A stretch of DNA of 64,000 nucleotides from Arthrobacter pullicola. GTDB taxonomy: Bacteria; Actinomycetota; Actinomycetes; Actinomycetales; Micrococcaceae. Location of the stretch: assembly GCF_014836875.1 (NCBI RefSeq), contig NZ_JACSQC010000005.1, positions 62,001 through 126,000 of the forward strand, read 5' to 3'. Shown piece by piece: positions 7,713 through 16,196 of this stretch (within the stretch, counting starts at the first letter, position 1; each line of letters starts with the position of its first letter). The position numbers and the translations under genes are program-made. The notes below the pieces were generated by a model, which ran no database searches, was not told the origin of the DNA, and saw nothing but the letters and a program-made list of their open reading frames with translations.

Positions 7713-9032
7713 ATGACCACCCTGCGTTCCCTTACCGTTCCCCTGGGCGTGCCGTCAGCCGCCATCGGATTACTGGAGTACCTGGTCCGCGACGACCAGC
7801 TCTGCTGGATCCGCCGCGGCGAAGGCCTGGTGGGTTTCGGCGAAACCCTGCGCTACACCTCCACCGGACCTGGCCGGTTCGCTGCTGCCCGGAACTGGTG
7901 GGCGGATATCGCCGCTTCCGCCGTCGTCGAGGACCAGGTGGCCGTTCCAGGGTCCGGGCTGACAGCCTTTGGCTCGTTCGCTTTCTCCAAGCGCTCACCG
8001 TTCGCCTCCCGCCTGGTGGTCCCGGAAATTATTGTTGGTTCCCGCAACGGAACCGCCTGGGTCACGCAGACCACTGCCGACCCTGACCTCGTCCTGGACG
8101 GCGAGAGCGTCTACACCGCACTGGCAGGTTATATGGACGATATCTCCGGCGAGCAGCTGCCCGAAGACGGTGACCAGATCCGCCCAGGGGTCCTCTCCGA
8201 GTCCGAGTGGAAGAACGCCGTCGCCCGTTCCGTAGCCCACATTGCTGCCGGAGACCTCAGCAAGATCGTGCTGGCCCGGGACATCGTCGCTTCCCTCTCC
8301 TCCCCCATTGCCACTGCGCAGGTGCTTCGGGAACTGGCACTGCGCTATGAGAGCTGCTGGACGTACGCCGTGGACGGCCTGATCGGTTCCACCCCCGAAA
8401 TGCTGATCAAGGTGGAAGACGGCAAGGCACAGGCCCGGGTGCTTGCGGGCACCCTTGACCGCGCGACCGCACCGCTGGATGACCCCGGCTATGCCAAGCG
8501 GGTCCTGGCGGGCTCCGAAAAGCAGCAGCACGAGCACGCAATCGCTATTGACTCCCTGACCCGCCAGCTGGAGCCGTTCACTTCGTCCATGACCAGCCAC
8601 AGCGAACCGTTCGTCCTGGAACTGCCGAACGTCTGGCACCTGGCCTCTGATGTCACCGCTGACCTTCGCACCGTGGACGGCGCCCTGCCCACTCCCCTGG
8701 ACCTGGTCGAGGCCGTGCACCCCACTGCCGCCGTCTGCGGCTTCCCCACCAGCGTGGCCGGGGAGCTGATCAGCGAACTGGAGCACATGGACCGCGGCCC
8801 CTATGCGGGACCGGTGGGCTGGCTGGACGCTGCCGGTAACGGCGAGTGGGGCATTGCGCTGCGCGGAGCCGTCATTGAAGAGCCGACGGCGGTTCGCCTC
8901 TATGCAGGCTGCGGCATCGTTTCCGGTTCCAACCCTGCTGCAGAGCTGGAAGAGACGTGGAGCAAGTTCCGGCCAATGCTTGAGGCGCTGGGACTGGACC
9001 GGACCCGCGTGCTCTCGGGCCAGGTTTCCTGA
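7713..9032 (+). CDS. menF: Isochorismate synthase
   Basis: Chorismate-binding enzyme of 439 residues that converts chorismate to isochorismate, the first committed step towards menaquinone. Family landmarks in the C-terminal half include GSTPEML, VLAGTLDRA, HPTAAVCGFP, the YAGPVGW loop and the Mg/substrate segment GCGIVSGSNPAAELEE. The N-terminus is variable, as is usual. ATG 7713 has GGAGG 4 nt upstream. It is divergent from menG; the other pathway genes menD and menC are 3.6 kb away. A salicylate or siderophore isochorismate synthase would look similar, but there are no siderophore genes here. Confidence 0.88.
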   Translation: MTTLRSLTVPLGVPSAAIGLLEYLVRDDQLCWIRRGEGLVGFGETLRYTSTGPGRFAAARNWWADIAASAVVEDQVAVPGSGLTAFGSFAFSKRSPFASRLVVPEIIVGSRNGTAWVTQTTADPDLVLDGESVYTALAGYMDDISGEQLPEDGDQIRPGVLSESEWKNAVARSVAHIAAGDLSKIVLARDIVASLSSPIATAQVLRELALRYESCWTYAVDGLIGSTPEMLIKVEDGKAQARVLAGTLDRATAPLDDPGYAKRVLAGSEKQQHEHAIAIDSLTRQLEPFTSSMTSHSEPFVLELPNVWHLASDVTADLRTVDGALPTPLDLVEAVHPTAAVCGFPTSVAGELISELEHMDRGPYAGPVGWLDAAGNGEWGIALRGAVIEEPTAVRLYAGCGIVSGSNPAAELEETWSKFRPMLEALGLDRTRVLSGQVS

Positions 9033-9058
9033 AACGGCAGGGCACCGCGGGCCGGCGG

Positions 9059-9064
9059 TACAAT
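9059..9064 (+). promoter_or_regulatory. -10 element of the first binding-protein gene
   Basis: TACAAT, giving a leader of about 78 nt before ATG 9149. The same hexamer precedes the paralogous gene at 10002. No clear -35 is visible. Confidence 0.5.
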
Positions 9065-9148
9065 TTAGGTAGCCGGAGCGCCGCCGCGGACGCCCCGCCC
9101 TACCCCCACCGGAGCCACCGCTCCGCAACGATTTAAGGTTCTAACTCC

Positions 9149-9934
9149 ATGCACCACAAAGCACGCAAAGCCGTTGCCGCCGTCCTGGCAATCGGCGCCC
9201 TCAGCCTGTCGGCCTGCAGCTCAGGTTCGGATTCAGCCGATGATTCGGGGCTTGACCTGGTGAGGGCAGGCACTCTGACAGTTTGCTCCAATGTCCCCTT
9301 CCAGCCCTTTGAGTATGTCAACGACAAAGGTGAATACACGGGTTTCGACATGGACCTGACCCGTGAGATCGCCGCCGGCATGGGCCTGGACTGGACCGTC
9401 CAGAACGTCAGCTTTGACGGACTGCAGAGCGGCACCGTCCTGGCAGCGAGCCAGTGCGACCTCATCGCCGCGGCGATGTCGATCACGCCCGAACGCACCG
9501 AAAAGCTGGCCTTCTCCGAGCCTTACTACGACTCGCTGCAGTCGCTGCTGGTTCCCGCTGATTCTGCGGTCACCTCCCTCGAGGACCTCCGCGGCAAGAA
9601 AGTGGGCGTCCAGCAGGGCACCACCGGCGAGTCATACGCCCGGGCGAACGCCGACGGCGTCGAAGTTGTTTCATTCCAGACCGACGCCGAGTTGTTCCCA
9701 GCGCTGCAGGCCGGCGCCGTTGACGCTGTACTGCAGGATCTGCCGGTGAACCTCGACCACACGGACGGCGGGGCGTTCACGATCGTTGCAACCTACGAGA
9801 CGGATGAAGCCTACGGTTTCGCCATGAAGAAGCAGGGCAGCGAGGACCTTGTTGCTGCCATCAACGCCGAGCTGGCTGAACTCCGTGCGAACGGCAAGTA
9901 CCAGGAAATCTACGACCGCTACTTCAGCGAGTAG
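9149..9934 (+). CDS. ABC transporter substrate-binding lipoprotein (polar amino acid family), copy 1
   Basis: Extracytoplasmic solute-binding protein of family 3, 261 residues. The signal peptide ends in the lipobox LSAC, with Cys23 as the lipidated residue. The binding domain begins at GTLTVCSNVPFQPFEY and includes GFDMDL, the hinge GLQSGTVLA and VGVQQGTTGESYA. It is a close paralogue of the next gene, with the same length and the same motifs (LQSGTVLAA, CDLIA, VLQDLPVNL, NGKYQEIYD). The permease and ATPase follow downstream. Ligand candidates are glutamine, glutamate, arginine or cystine; the sequence alone does not decide. Its own promoter suggests regulation separate from copy 2. Confidence 0.88.
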   Translation: MHHKARKAVAAVLAIGALSLSACSSGSDSADDSGLDLVRAGTLTVCSNVPFQPFEYVNDKGEYTGFDMDLTREIAAGMGLDWTVQNVSFDGLQSGTVLAASQCDLIAAAMSITPERTEKLAFSEPYYDSLQSLLVPADSAVTSLEDLRGKKVGVQQGTTGESYARANADGVEVVSFQTDAELFPALQAGAVDAVLQDLPVNLDHTDGGAFTIVATYETDEAYGFAMKKQGSEDLVAAINAELAELRANGKYQEIYDRYFSE

Positions 9935-10001
9935 GACTGCCCGCAGCGGCGCGCCGGACAGGACAAACAGGCACACGGCACTTGGACAAAAACAGCATGC
10001 G

Positions 10002-10007
10002 TACAAT
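10002..10007 (+). promoter_or_regulatory. -10 element of the second binding-protein gene
   Basis: TACAAT with TTGGAC at 9982-9987 as a possible -35 (14-bp spacer, short). The leader to ATG 10088 would be about 75 nt. Confidence 0.5.
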
Positions 10008-10087
10008 CTAGACTGCTTGCCATACGAACAGGTGACCTTGGTCCCTGCCCAGCACTGTCCAGCTCGTCATAGAGAAGGTAGCCACTA

Positions 10088-10873
10088 ATGCCGTACAAAG
10101 CACGATCCTCCGTCCTGGCCGCTGCGGCGTTGTCTGCACTGGTACTCTCCGCCTGTGGTGGAGAGGGCGATGATTCTGCCTCTGACTCCGGGATGAACCT
10201 CGTTTCCGAGGGCACCCTCACGGTCTGCTCCGACATTCCCTACGTTCCGTTTGAGTATGAAGAGAACGGTGAGTACGTCGGGTTCGATATGGACCTCATC
10301 AAGGAAATCGCGTCCGGGATGGACCTTAACCTCGAGGTGAAGGATTCCGGGTTCGACGGCCTGCAAAGCGGCACGGTCCTGGCTGCCGGCCAGTGCGACC
10401 TGATTGCCAGCGCCATGACCATCACTGAGGAACGCCAGGAGCGGATGGCCTTCTCCGACCCGTACTACGACTCGCTGCAGTCCATCCTCGTTCCCGAGGG
10501 TTCGGACATCACCGGGATCGAAGACCTGGCCGGCAGGAACCTCGGTGTCCAGCAGGGCACCACCGGCGAAGCCTACGCACGGGAGCAGGCACCGGACGCG
10601 AAAATCAGTTCCTTCCAGAGCGACGGCGAGCTCTTCCCGGCCCTGCAGTCGGGCCAGGTCGAAGCCGTCCTGCAGGACCTCCCGGTGAACCTGGAACACA
10701 CCCGGGACGGCGAATTCACGATCGCCGCCAAGTTTGAGACTGACGAGTCCTACGGGTTCGCGATGTCGAAGACCGGCAGCGAAGAACTGGTTTCCGCGGT
10801 TAATGAGCAGCTCGCTGCGCTGCGGGACAACGGCAAGTACCAGGAAATCTACGACAAGTACTTCACCGAGTAA
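10088..10873 (+). CDS. ABC transporter substrate-binding lipoprotein (polar amino acid family), copy 2
   Basis: Tandem paralogue of the preceding gene, also 261 residues with lipobox LSAC and Cys23. By eye roughly 60% of residues match; the signal peptides and the region after VGVQQGTTG (LGVQQGTTG here) differ most. GFDMDL, FDGLQSGTVL and DPYYDSLQS are kept, so it should bind a similar amino acid through the same Venus-flytrap fold. It is followed by a strong hairpin and then the permease and ATPase genes, which are presumably shared by both binding proteins. Differences in ligand or affinity are the likely reason for keeping two copies (inference). Confidence 0.88.
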   Translation: MPYKARSSVLAAAALSALVLSACGGEGDDSASDSGMNLVSEGTLTVCSDIPYVPFEYEENGEYVGFDMDLIKEIASGMDLNLEVKDSGFDGLQSGTVLAAGQCDLIASAMTITEERQERMAFSDPYYDSLQSILVPEGSDITGIEDLAGRNLGVQQGTTGEAYAREQAPDAKISSFQSDGELFPALQSGQVEAVLQDLPVNLEHTRDGEFTIAAKFETDESYGFAMSKTGSEELVSAVNEQLAALRDNGKYQEIYDKYFTE

Positions 10874-10888
10874 CACCGACTTACCCAT

Positions 10889-10921
10889 CGCCGTCCCGGG
10901 CACACCCCGCCCGGGACGGCG
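10889..10921 (+). terminator. Intra-operon hairpin after the binding-protein gene
   Basis: A 13-bp perfect stem (CGCCGTCCCGGGC, 7-nt loop, GCCCGGGACGGCG) without a T-run. Such structures often stabilise the abundant binding-protein mRNA and reduce read-through into the permease gene. Confidence 0.7.
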
Positions 10922-10948
10922 CCATCACTTCCGCGGAAGGCCCCTTAC

Positions 10949-11734
10949 TTGAAACCGTCCACCCGTAGACGCCTCACCCGGGGCATCCTGTATGCCATCT
11001 TCGTCCTGGCAGTCCTCGCCGTTGTCCTGCTCGCAGACTGGAAAGCGATCGGAGTCAACTTCTTTGACCCCGAGGTGGCCCGCAAGGCCTTCCCGGACAT
11101 CATCACGGTGGCTGTAAAGAACACCATCATTTACACCGTGATCGCTTTCATCGGCGGTCTGGTCCTGGGCCTGATCCTGGCACTGATGAAGCTCTCTCCC
11201 GTCGGTCCGTACCGCTGGGCGGCCACGATCTACATCGAGATCTTCCGGGGCCTGCCCGCACTGCTGGTCATTTTCGCGATGGCCTTTGCCGTACCGATCG
11301 CCTTCGCCTGGCGTCCCCCGGGCGGCAGCGCAGGTGCGGGCCTCATCGCCCTGATCCTGGTGTCCGGTGCCTACATCGCCGAGACCATCCGCGCCGGAAT
11401 CCAGGCAGTCCCGCCCGGACAGGTTGAGGCTGCCCGTTCGCTTGGCATGGGCCCGGCCTGGACCATGATCTCGGTGACCCTGCCCCAGGCGTTCCGGATC
11501 ATCACCCCGCCGCTGACCAACGAGCTGGTGATCCTGATTAAGGACACCTCGCTGCTGTTCATTGCCGGCATGGCACTGCAGGACCGGGAACTGACGACTT
11601 TTGCCCGGGACTCCGTCTCTCAGTCCGCCAACGCCACCCCGCTGGTCCTGGCGGCCGTGATGTACCTGATCATCACCCTGCCGCTGACCCAATTGGTCGC
11701 CAAACTCGAACGCCACAACCAGAGAGGCCGGTAG
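10949..11734 (+). CDS. Polar amino acid ABC transporter permease
   Basis: Inner-membrane permease of 261 residues, HisMQ/GlnP type. A first membrane helix at about residues 11-27 is followed by several more. The EAA loop reads VEAARSLGMGPAWTMISVTLPQ in family form (EAARSLGMGP near residue 155), the contact site for the ATPase. The start is TTG 10949 with GGAAGG 8 nt upstream. The ATPase gene follows after 6 bp. One permease gene only, so a homodimeric channel is likely. Confidence 0.88.
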   Translation: MKPSTRRRLTRGILYAIFVLAVLAVVLLADWKAIGVNFFDPEVARKAFPDIITVAVKNTIIYTVIAFIGGLVLGLILALMKLSPVGPYRWAATIYIEIFRGLPALLVIFAMAFAVPIAFAWRPPGGSAGAGLIALILVSGAYIAETIRAGIQAVPPGQVEAARSLGMGPAWTMISVTLPQAFRIITPPLTNELVILIKDTSLLFIAGMALQDRELTTFARDSVSQSANATPLVLAAVMYLIITLPLTQLVAKLERHNQRGR

Positions 11735-11740
11735 CCCAGC

Positions 11741-12502
11741 GTGAGCACAGCTGCATCTGTCCCATCCGCAAACCAGCCCGCCATTGAAGTCCGCGACCTG
11801 CATAAGTCCTTCGGCGACAATGAGGTCCTCAAGGGCATCGATTTCCACGTTAACCAGGGCGAGGTTGTCTGCGTGATCGGCCCGTCCGGCAGCGGCAAGT
11901 CCACCCTGCTGCGCTGCGTAAACCGGCTGGAGGAACCGACCAGCGGCCTCATCCGGGTCGAAGGCGTCGACATCACCGATCCGGAAACAGATCTGGACGC
12001 CGTCCGCACCCGCATTGGCATGGTCTTCCAGCAGTTCAACCTCTTCCCGCACCTGAATGTGCTGCAGAACCTGACCCTGGCCCAGCGCCGGGCCAAGAAG
12101 CGCGGCAAGGCTGAGGCGGAGGAAACCGCCATGAAGAACCTGGCCAAGGTGGGCCTGGCCGACCGCGCGAAGGCGTTCCCCGCCCAGCTCTCCGGCGGCC
12201 AGCAGCAGCGTGTGGCGATCGCCCGCGCCCTGTCCATGGATCCGGACATGATGCTCTTCGACGAGCCCACCAGCGCCCTCGACCCGGAGCTGGTCGGCGA
12301 CGTCCTCGAAGTAATGCGCCAGCTTGCCGAGGAAGGCATGACCATGATGGTTGTTACCCATGAGATGGGCTTTGCCCGCGAGGTGGGCGACCGGGTGGTC
12401 TTTATGGACGGCGGCGTCGTCGTGGAGCAGGGCAACCCCGTGGATGTCCTGGGCAACCCCCGGCACGAGCGCACCCGCTCATTCCTTTCCAAGGTCCTCT
12501 AA
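11741..12502 (+). CDS. Polar amino acid ABC transporter ATP-binding protein
   Basis: Cytoplasmic ATPase of 253 residues, GlnQ/HisP type. All motifs are intact: Walker [11 protein letters not shown]-loop [10 protein letters not shown], signature LSGGQQQR, Walker [13 protein letters not shown] and the switch histidine in [18 protein letters not shown] is typical of the polar amino acid subfamily. It starts at GTG 11741, 6 bp after the permease stop. It completes the importer whose two binding proteins lie upstream. Confidence 0.93.
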   Translation: MSTAASVPSANQPAIEVRDLHKSFGDNEVLKGIDFHVNQGEVVCVIGPSGSGKSTLLRCVNRLEEPTSGLIRVEGVDITDPETDLDAVRTRIGMVFQQFNLFPHLNVLQNLTLAQRRAKKRGKAEAEETAMKNLAKVGLADRAKAFPAQLSGGQQQRVAIARALSMDPDMMLFDEPTSALDPELVGDVLEVMRQLAEEGMTMMVVTHEMGFAREVGDRVVFMDGGVVVEQGNPVDVLGNPRHERTRSFLSKVL

Positions 12503-12513
12503 GGGCCCGTCCG

Positions 12514-12570
12514 CTGCCGGTTTGGGAGATCGCTGCCGTTCCGCGGCGGAGCGAAATCCCAAACCGGCAG
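12514..12570. terminator. Long hairpin between convergent ABC ATPase and menD
   Basis: A 14-bp perfect outer stem (CTGCCGGTTTGGGA at 12514-12527, TCCCAAACCGGCAG at 12557-12570) with further pairing inside (CGCTGCCG / CGGCGGAGCG). The element AATCCCAAACC occurs again 18 bp downstream. Confidence 0.8.
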
Positions 12571-12595
12571 CAGAATCCCAAACCACGCCTTCTGG

Positions 12596-14326
12596 CTAAA
12601 CCCCCGCTGCCAGGGACTCCTTCACGGCCGCCTGCACCCGGCGGTGCAGGGAGCGCAGCCCGGTGCGCTGCACCGGTACCTCGATTACCGCCCGGCCGCG
12701 GATCGGCGCTTCCAGTGCCGCCGTCAGTTCCTCCGTTGTCCGGGCTGTCTGGTGGGGCACTCCGTAGCCGGCGGCCAGTCCGCCGATGTCCGCCCGGTGC
12801 GGGGTGCCGAAGAAACGTTCGACGACGCCGCGGTATTCTTCCCGCTCCCCCAGCTCCCCGTGTTCAAGCAGGCTGAAGATTCCCCCGCCGGAGTCATTGA
12901 GCACCACCAGCTGCAGGTCCGGTTCCGTTTCGCCGTCTCCCAGCAACAGGCCGCCGGCGTCGTGCAGGAAGGTCAGGTCTCCCAGCAGCAGGCGGGTCGG
13001 GATGCCCTGGGCCAGCGCAATACCGGCCGCCGTGGAGATGGTGCCGTCGATTCCGGCCAGGCCACGGTTGGCGTACACGTCCAGCGGGTGCCAGTGAGTG
13101 GACGCCACCAGGTCCACGTCCCGGATCGTGTTGGAGGACCCCAGCACCAGGTTGCCGTCGGACGATTCCCACACCATGCCGGCCACGTGCAGTCCGGTGA
13201 GTTCAGCCTCGGACGCGAGCAGCGACTGGATGGAAGCTTCCGCCACACCGGAGGCCCGCTGCCAGGATTCCAGCCAGCCCGGTGCTCCGCTGCCGGCAAA
13301 GGCGAGCAGCGCCCCCAGATCCGAGATGACCGTCTCCGGCCGTTTGCCCGGCTCAAACCAGTTCACCGGGCGGGGCACATAGAGCGCCTTCCGCACCTCA
13401 GGCCGGGCCAGGAGGGCAGCAACCGGCCGGGACAGGGTGGGACGGCCAAAGACCACCACGCGTTCAATCTGCCCGCCAAGCTCCCCGAGCAGCAGCCGGT
13501 AGGCCGGAATGGCGTTGGGGCCGAACCGGGCATTCGACGAGGGCTCCGCGAACAGCGGCAGGCCGGCCCGCTGGGCGAACATCGCCGCCACTTCCCCGGC
13601 GCCGTCGCCGGCCACCACCACGGTGTGGTGCGCTCCGGCCAGCTCCGCCAGGGTTCCGGGTTCCCGTTCGGCCGGTTCGGGAAACAGTATCCCGCCTCCG
13701 CCACCGGCTGCCGGCACCAGGGCGTCGGCGGCGGTGGGGACCAGCGGGTCACGGAAGTGCAGGTTGATGTGGACAGGCCCTGCGGGCGACGTCCCGCCGA
13801 CCCGGCCGAAGGCCTCGGAGATTGCCTCCGCCGGGTCCTCCCCAGCCTCCACGGAAGCATGTGCGGCCGGGAACCGGCCGAAGATCCCGTGCTGCACGGT
13901 GGTCTGGTTGGCACCGCTGCCGTGCAGCTCGGAAGGACGGTCCGCGGAGAGGACGACCAGCGGGATGCCGGCATGGTGGGCCTCCATCACGGCCGGGAGC
14001 AACTCCCCGACGGCCGTGCCCGAGGTTGTGACCACGGCGGCTGGCCGCTGCCCGCCGCGGGAGAGGCCCAGCGCCGTGAATCCGGCAACCCGCTCGTCGA
14101 TGCGGACATGGACCTGGACCAGTCCCTGCACCTGCGCCTCCGCCAGGGCATAGGCAAGCGGAGCGCTGCGCGACCCGGGGGCCAGGACCACGTCCCGCAC
14201 GCCGGCTGCCGCGAGGGCGGAGACGGCCGAGCGGGCTGCCTGCAGGGAACTGAGGCTCTTTGCCGCTGCCGGCTCGGCAGCGCCGGTGGAGGAAAACTGG
14301 CGGGGGGACTTCGAAGATCCGGTCAC
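12596..14326 (-). CDS. menD: 2-succinyl-5-enolpyruvyl-6-hydroxy-3-cyclohexene-1-carboxylate synthase (SEPHCHC synthase)
   Basis: Thiamine-diphosphate enzyme of 576 residues that joins isochorismate and 2-oxoglutarate. The N-terminus carries APGSRSAPLA (49-58), DERVAGFTALG (78-88, with the activating glutamate) and TSGTAVGELLPAV; the C-terminus carries the TPP/metal segment GDLTFLHDAGGL and NDSGGGIF. The start is GTG 14326, which has TAGGAT 6 nt upstream. An N-terminal Ala/Ser-rich extension of about 25 residues precedes the conserved part. menC lies 0.7 kb upstream in the same direction, separated by a SnoaL-like gene. Confidence 0.93.
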   Translation of the reverse strand: MTGSSKSPRQFSSTGAAEPAAAKSLSSLQAARSAVSALAAAGVRDVVLAPGSRSAPLAYALAEAQVQGLVQVHVRIDERVAGFTALGLSRGGQRPAAVVTTSGTAVGELLPAVMEAHHAGIPLVVLSADRPSELHGSGANQTTVQHGIFGRFPAAHASVEAGEDPAEAISEAFGRVGGTSPAGPVHINLHFRDPLVPTAADALVPAAGGGGGILFPEPAEREPGTLAELAGAHHTVVVAGDGAGEVAAMFAQRAGLPLFAEPSSNARFGPNAIPAYRLLLGELGGQIERVVVFGRPTLSRPVAALLARPEVRKALYVPRPVNWFEPGKRPETVISDLGALLAFAGSGAPGWLESWQRASGVAEASIQSLLASEAELTGLHVAGMVWESSDGNLVLGSSNTIRDVDLVASTHWHPLDVYANRGLAGIDGTISTAAGIALAQGIPTRLLLGDLTFLHDAGGLLLGDGETEPDLQLVVLNDSGGGIFSLLEHGELGEREEYRGVVERFFGTPHRADIGGLAAGYGVPHQTARTTEELTAALEAPIRGRAVIEVPVQRTGLRSLHRRVQAAVKESLAAGV

Positions 14327-14332
14327 CTCTCC

Positions 14333-14338
14333 ATCCTA
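14333..14338 (-). promoter_or_regulatory. -10 element of menD (leaderless type)
   Basis: TAGGAT on the minus strand, 6 nt before GTG 14326. The intervening GGAGAG abuts the start codon and is too close to act as a ribosome-binding site. Confidence 0.55.
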
Positions 14339-14348
14339 GGGTTCATGG

Positions 14349-14846
14349 TCAGGGACCGTGCCCTCCGGGCCTGCCCCTAAACTCTCCCGGAGGCCATTCC
14401 AGCGGGTCCGGAGGCCTCAGGCGCCGGAGCACACCTGTCTGCTGAAGCAGGGAGAAGCGGTCCGGCACGCCCCAGTGCTCAGTGATCCTGCCGTCAACCA
14501 CCGTGGCGACGTCTATGACGGTGAGCTCGACGTGCTTTCCGCTGGGCGGCCCGAAGAACGGACCTGTGTTGGTACCCATGCCGTAAAACCGCGCCCACCC
14601 CGTGTCACCGCGGGTGGCCCAGTCCTGCAGTTCATAGCTAATGTCCGGCATAGCCTCGTGCACCTGGCGGATGGCTTCCTTGACGTGTTCGATGGCTTCT
14701 GCGCCGCTTCCGTCGAGGCCGAACTGGTGCTCGATGAGGTCCGGTGAGAAAAGCTCGTCCACGATCGAAGTGTCCCCGAGGGCAAAACCCTCGAAAAGGA
14801 CCCGCCGCAGTACGCTGACACTTTCCGGCAGCTGGGTCTGGTCCAT
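14349..14846 (-). CDS. SnoaL-like polyketide cyclase family protein
   Basis: A 165-residue soluble protein of the NTF2-like fold. Features are an N-terminal helical part (VLRRVLFEGFALGDTSIVDEL), SPDLIEHQF, a central IRQVHEAMPDISYELQDW and the closing strands VDGRITEHWGVPDRFSLLQQ, which match the SnoaL/ester-cyclase group. Members range from enzymes to binding proteins, so no substrate can be given. I prefer ATG 14846, which has GAGGACA upstream; GTG 14864 would add six residues. It sits between menC and menD but has no known menaquinone role. Confidence 0.7.
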   Translation of the reverse strand: MDQTQLPESVSVLRRVLFEGFALGDTSIVDELFSPDLIEHQFGLDGSGAEAIEHVKEAIRQVHEAMPDISYELQDWATRGDTGWARFYGMGTNTGPFFGPPSGKHVELTVIDVATVVDGRITEHWGVPDRFSLLQQTGVLRRLRPPDPLEWPPGEFRGRPGGHGP

Positions 14847-15005
14847 TCTCTGTGTCCTCGCCACTGGGAGTGCGGCCGCACGGTCCGCACCCCGGTAGTG
14901 TCTCAGCCGGACAGCTGCGGTTGAGGCATTGGATAAATAGACAATAGGCCCTGCGAAACCGCGGAGGAAGGGAGGGCCGCTGTTCAGCCGGGCCGCCGCC
15001 GGAGC

Positions 15006-16013
15006 CTATCCGTGCGCTGCTGCGCCCAGCCTGCCGTGGACCCGCTCCAGCCGGTCCAGCCACCACTGCCGGCGATCCGCGGAGGCAGCAAAGCGTTCCA
15101 GCAGCTCCTCGGACACCGGCACCTCCCGCACAGCCAGCCCGCCGCCGTCGGGCACCAGGGAATCCTCCGTGATATCCCCTGCCATCAGCGACAGCGTGCC
15201 AAGTCCGCAGGCGTACGGCAGCTGGGGCAGGGAAGCTGCCAGCGCCACTCCGGCGCGGATCCCCACCGAGGTATCCAGCGCGGAACTGACGACGGCGGGA
15301 AGCCCGGCAGCCGCCACGATGTCCAGGGCGCGGCGCACCCCGCCCAGCGGCGCCACCTTAACCACAATCAGGTCTGCGGCATCTTCGCGTGCCACCCGCA
15401 GCGGATCGGTTTCCTTGCGCACACTTTCATCGGCGGCGATCAGCACGGGAACGCCTCGGCGATGCAGTTCCAGCCGCACCTCGCGCAGCCCTGCGATCTT
15501 CGGCACAGGCTGTTCGGCGTACTCCAGCCCGGCTTCGGCCAGGGCTTCCAGGGCTCCGACTGCGGTGGGCACGTCCCAGCCGCCATTGGCGTCCACCCGG
15601 ATGCCGGCAGTTGGAAGAAGCCGGCGGACCTCAGCCACCCGGGCCAGGTCCTCCGCCACGGACTGGCCGCGTTCGGCAACTTTCACCTTTACTGCGCTCA
15701 CGTCACCGAACCGGGCCAGGACACCTTCCACCTGCTCCACCGGAACTGCGGGTACGGTCCCGTTGACCGGCACCGAGCGGCGGAGCGGATCCGGATATCC
15801 CTGCCAGGCCGCTTCCACGGCCGCGGCGAGCCACGGAGCAGCCTCGGCGTCGTCATATTCGGGAAACGGCGCGAACTCGCCCCAGCCCGCCGGACCGCGC
15901 AGGAGCAGCGCCTCACGGTGCAGGATTCCGCGGAATTTCACCCGCATGGGAATCGAGACGACGTGCGCCTGTCCGCGAAGGGTACTGAGGCCGGGAAGGG
16001 TATTCGAATCCAC
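15006..16013 (-). CDS. menC: o-Succinylbenzoate synthase
   Basis: Enolase-superfamily enzyme of 335 residues that dehydrates SHCHC to o-succinylbenzoate. The catalytic set is complete: VKVKV with Lys109/Lys111, metal ligands in DANGGW (Asp141), EQP (Glu167) and ADES (Asp195), and the second lysine in VKVAPLGG (Lys219). It starts at GTG 16013 with TAGGCT 6 nt upstream. Upstream lies a divergent PAP2 gene. MenH, which makes its substrate, is not in the window. Confidence 0.92.
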   Translation of the reverse strand: MDSNTLPGLSTLRGQAHVVSIPMRVKFRGILHREALLLRGPAGWGEFAPFPEYDDAEAAPWLAAAVEAAWQGYPDPLRRSVPVNGTVPAVPVEQVEGVLARFGDVSAVKVKVAERGQSVAEDLARVAEVRRLLPTAGIRVDANGGWDVPTAVGALEALAEAGLEYAEQPVPKIAGLREVRLELHRRGVPVLIAADESVRKETDPLRVAREDAADLIVVKVAPLGGVRRALDIVAAAGLPAVVSSALDTSVGIRAGVALAASLPQLPYACGLGTLSLMAGDITEDSLVPDGGGLAVREVPVSEELLERFAASADRRQWWLDRLERVHGRLGAAAHG

Positions 16014-16019
16014 CCAGCC

Positions 16020-16025
16020 AGCCTA
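16020..16025 (-). promoter_or_regulatory. -10 element of menC (leaderless type)
   Basis: TAGGCT on the minus strand, 6 nt before GTG 16013. Confidence 0.55.
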
Positions 16026-16196
16026 CCCGCGGGACGCCGCCGGCAGACCGCGTGCCGAGGTGGGCCGCCGCTGCAGCCGGGAGGACCGCCGTGCCGCAGT
16101 CATACTGGCGGCAGCCGGACGATATTGAGGAGCAGGTGTGCGGCGCGGTGGACGGCGCACAGGAAACCGTCATGGACCTGTGGCACGCTGGAGGGA

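Noticed and set aside
9065-9148. Riboswitch in the leaders of the amino acid binding-protein genes
   Set aside because: The two leaders of about 75-80 nt share little beyond the -10 hexamer, and I see no conserved aptamer-like core or terminator/anti-terminator pair.
14873-14886. GCGGCCGC-containing palindrome before the SnoaL-like gene
   Set aside because: A short G/C palindrome of this kind is expected by chance at this GC content; no further support.
15012-16196. N-terminal extension of the PAP2 protein over menC
   Set aside because: The frame stays open upstream but lies antisense to menC. The membrane protein begins sensibly at ATG 16197 next to a promoter-like box.
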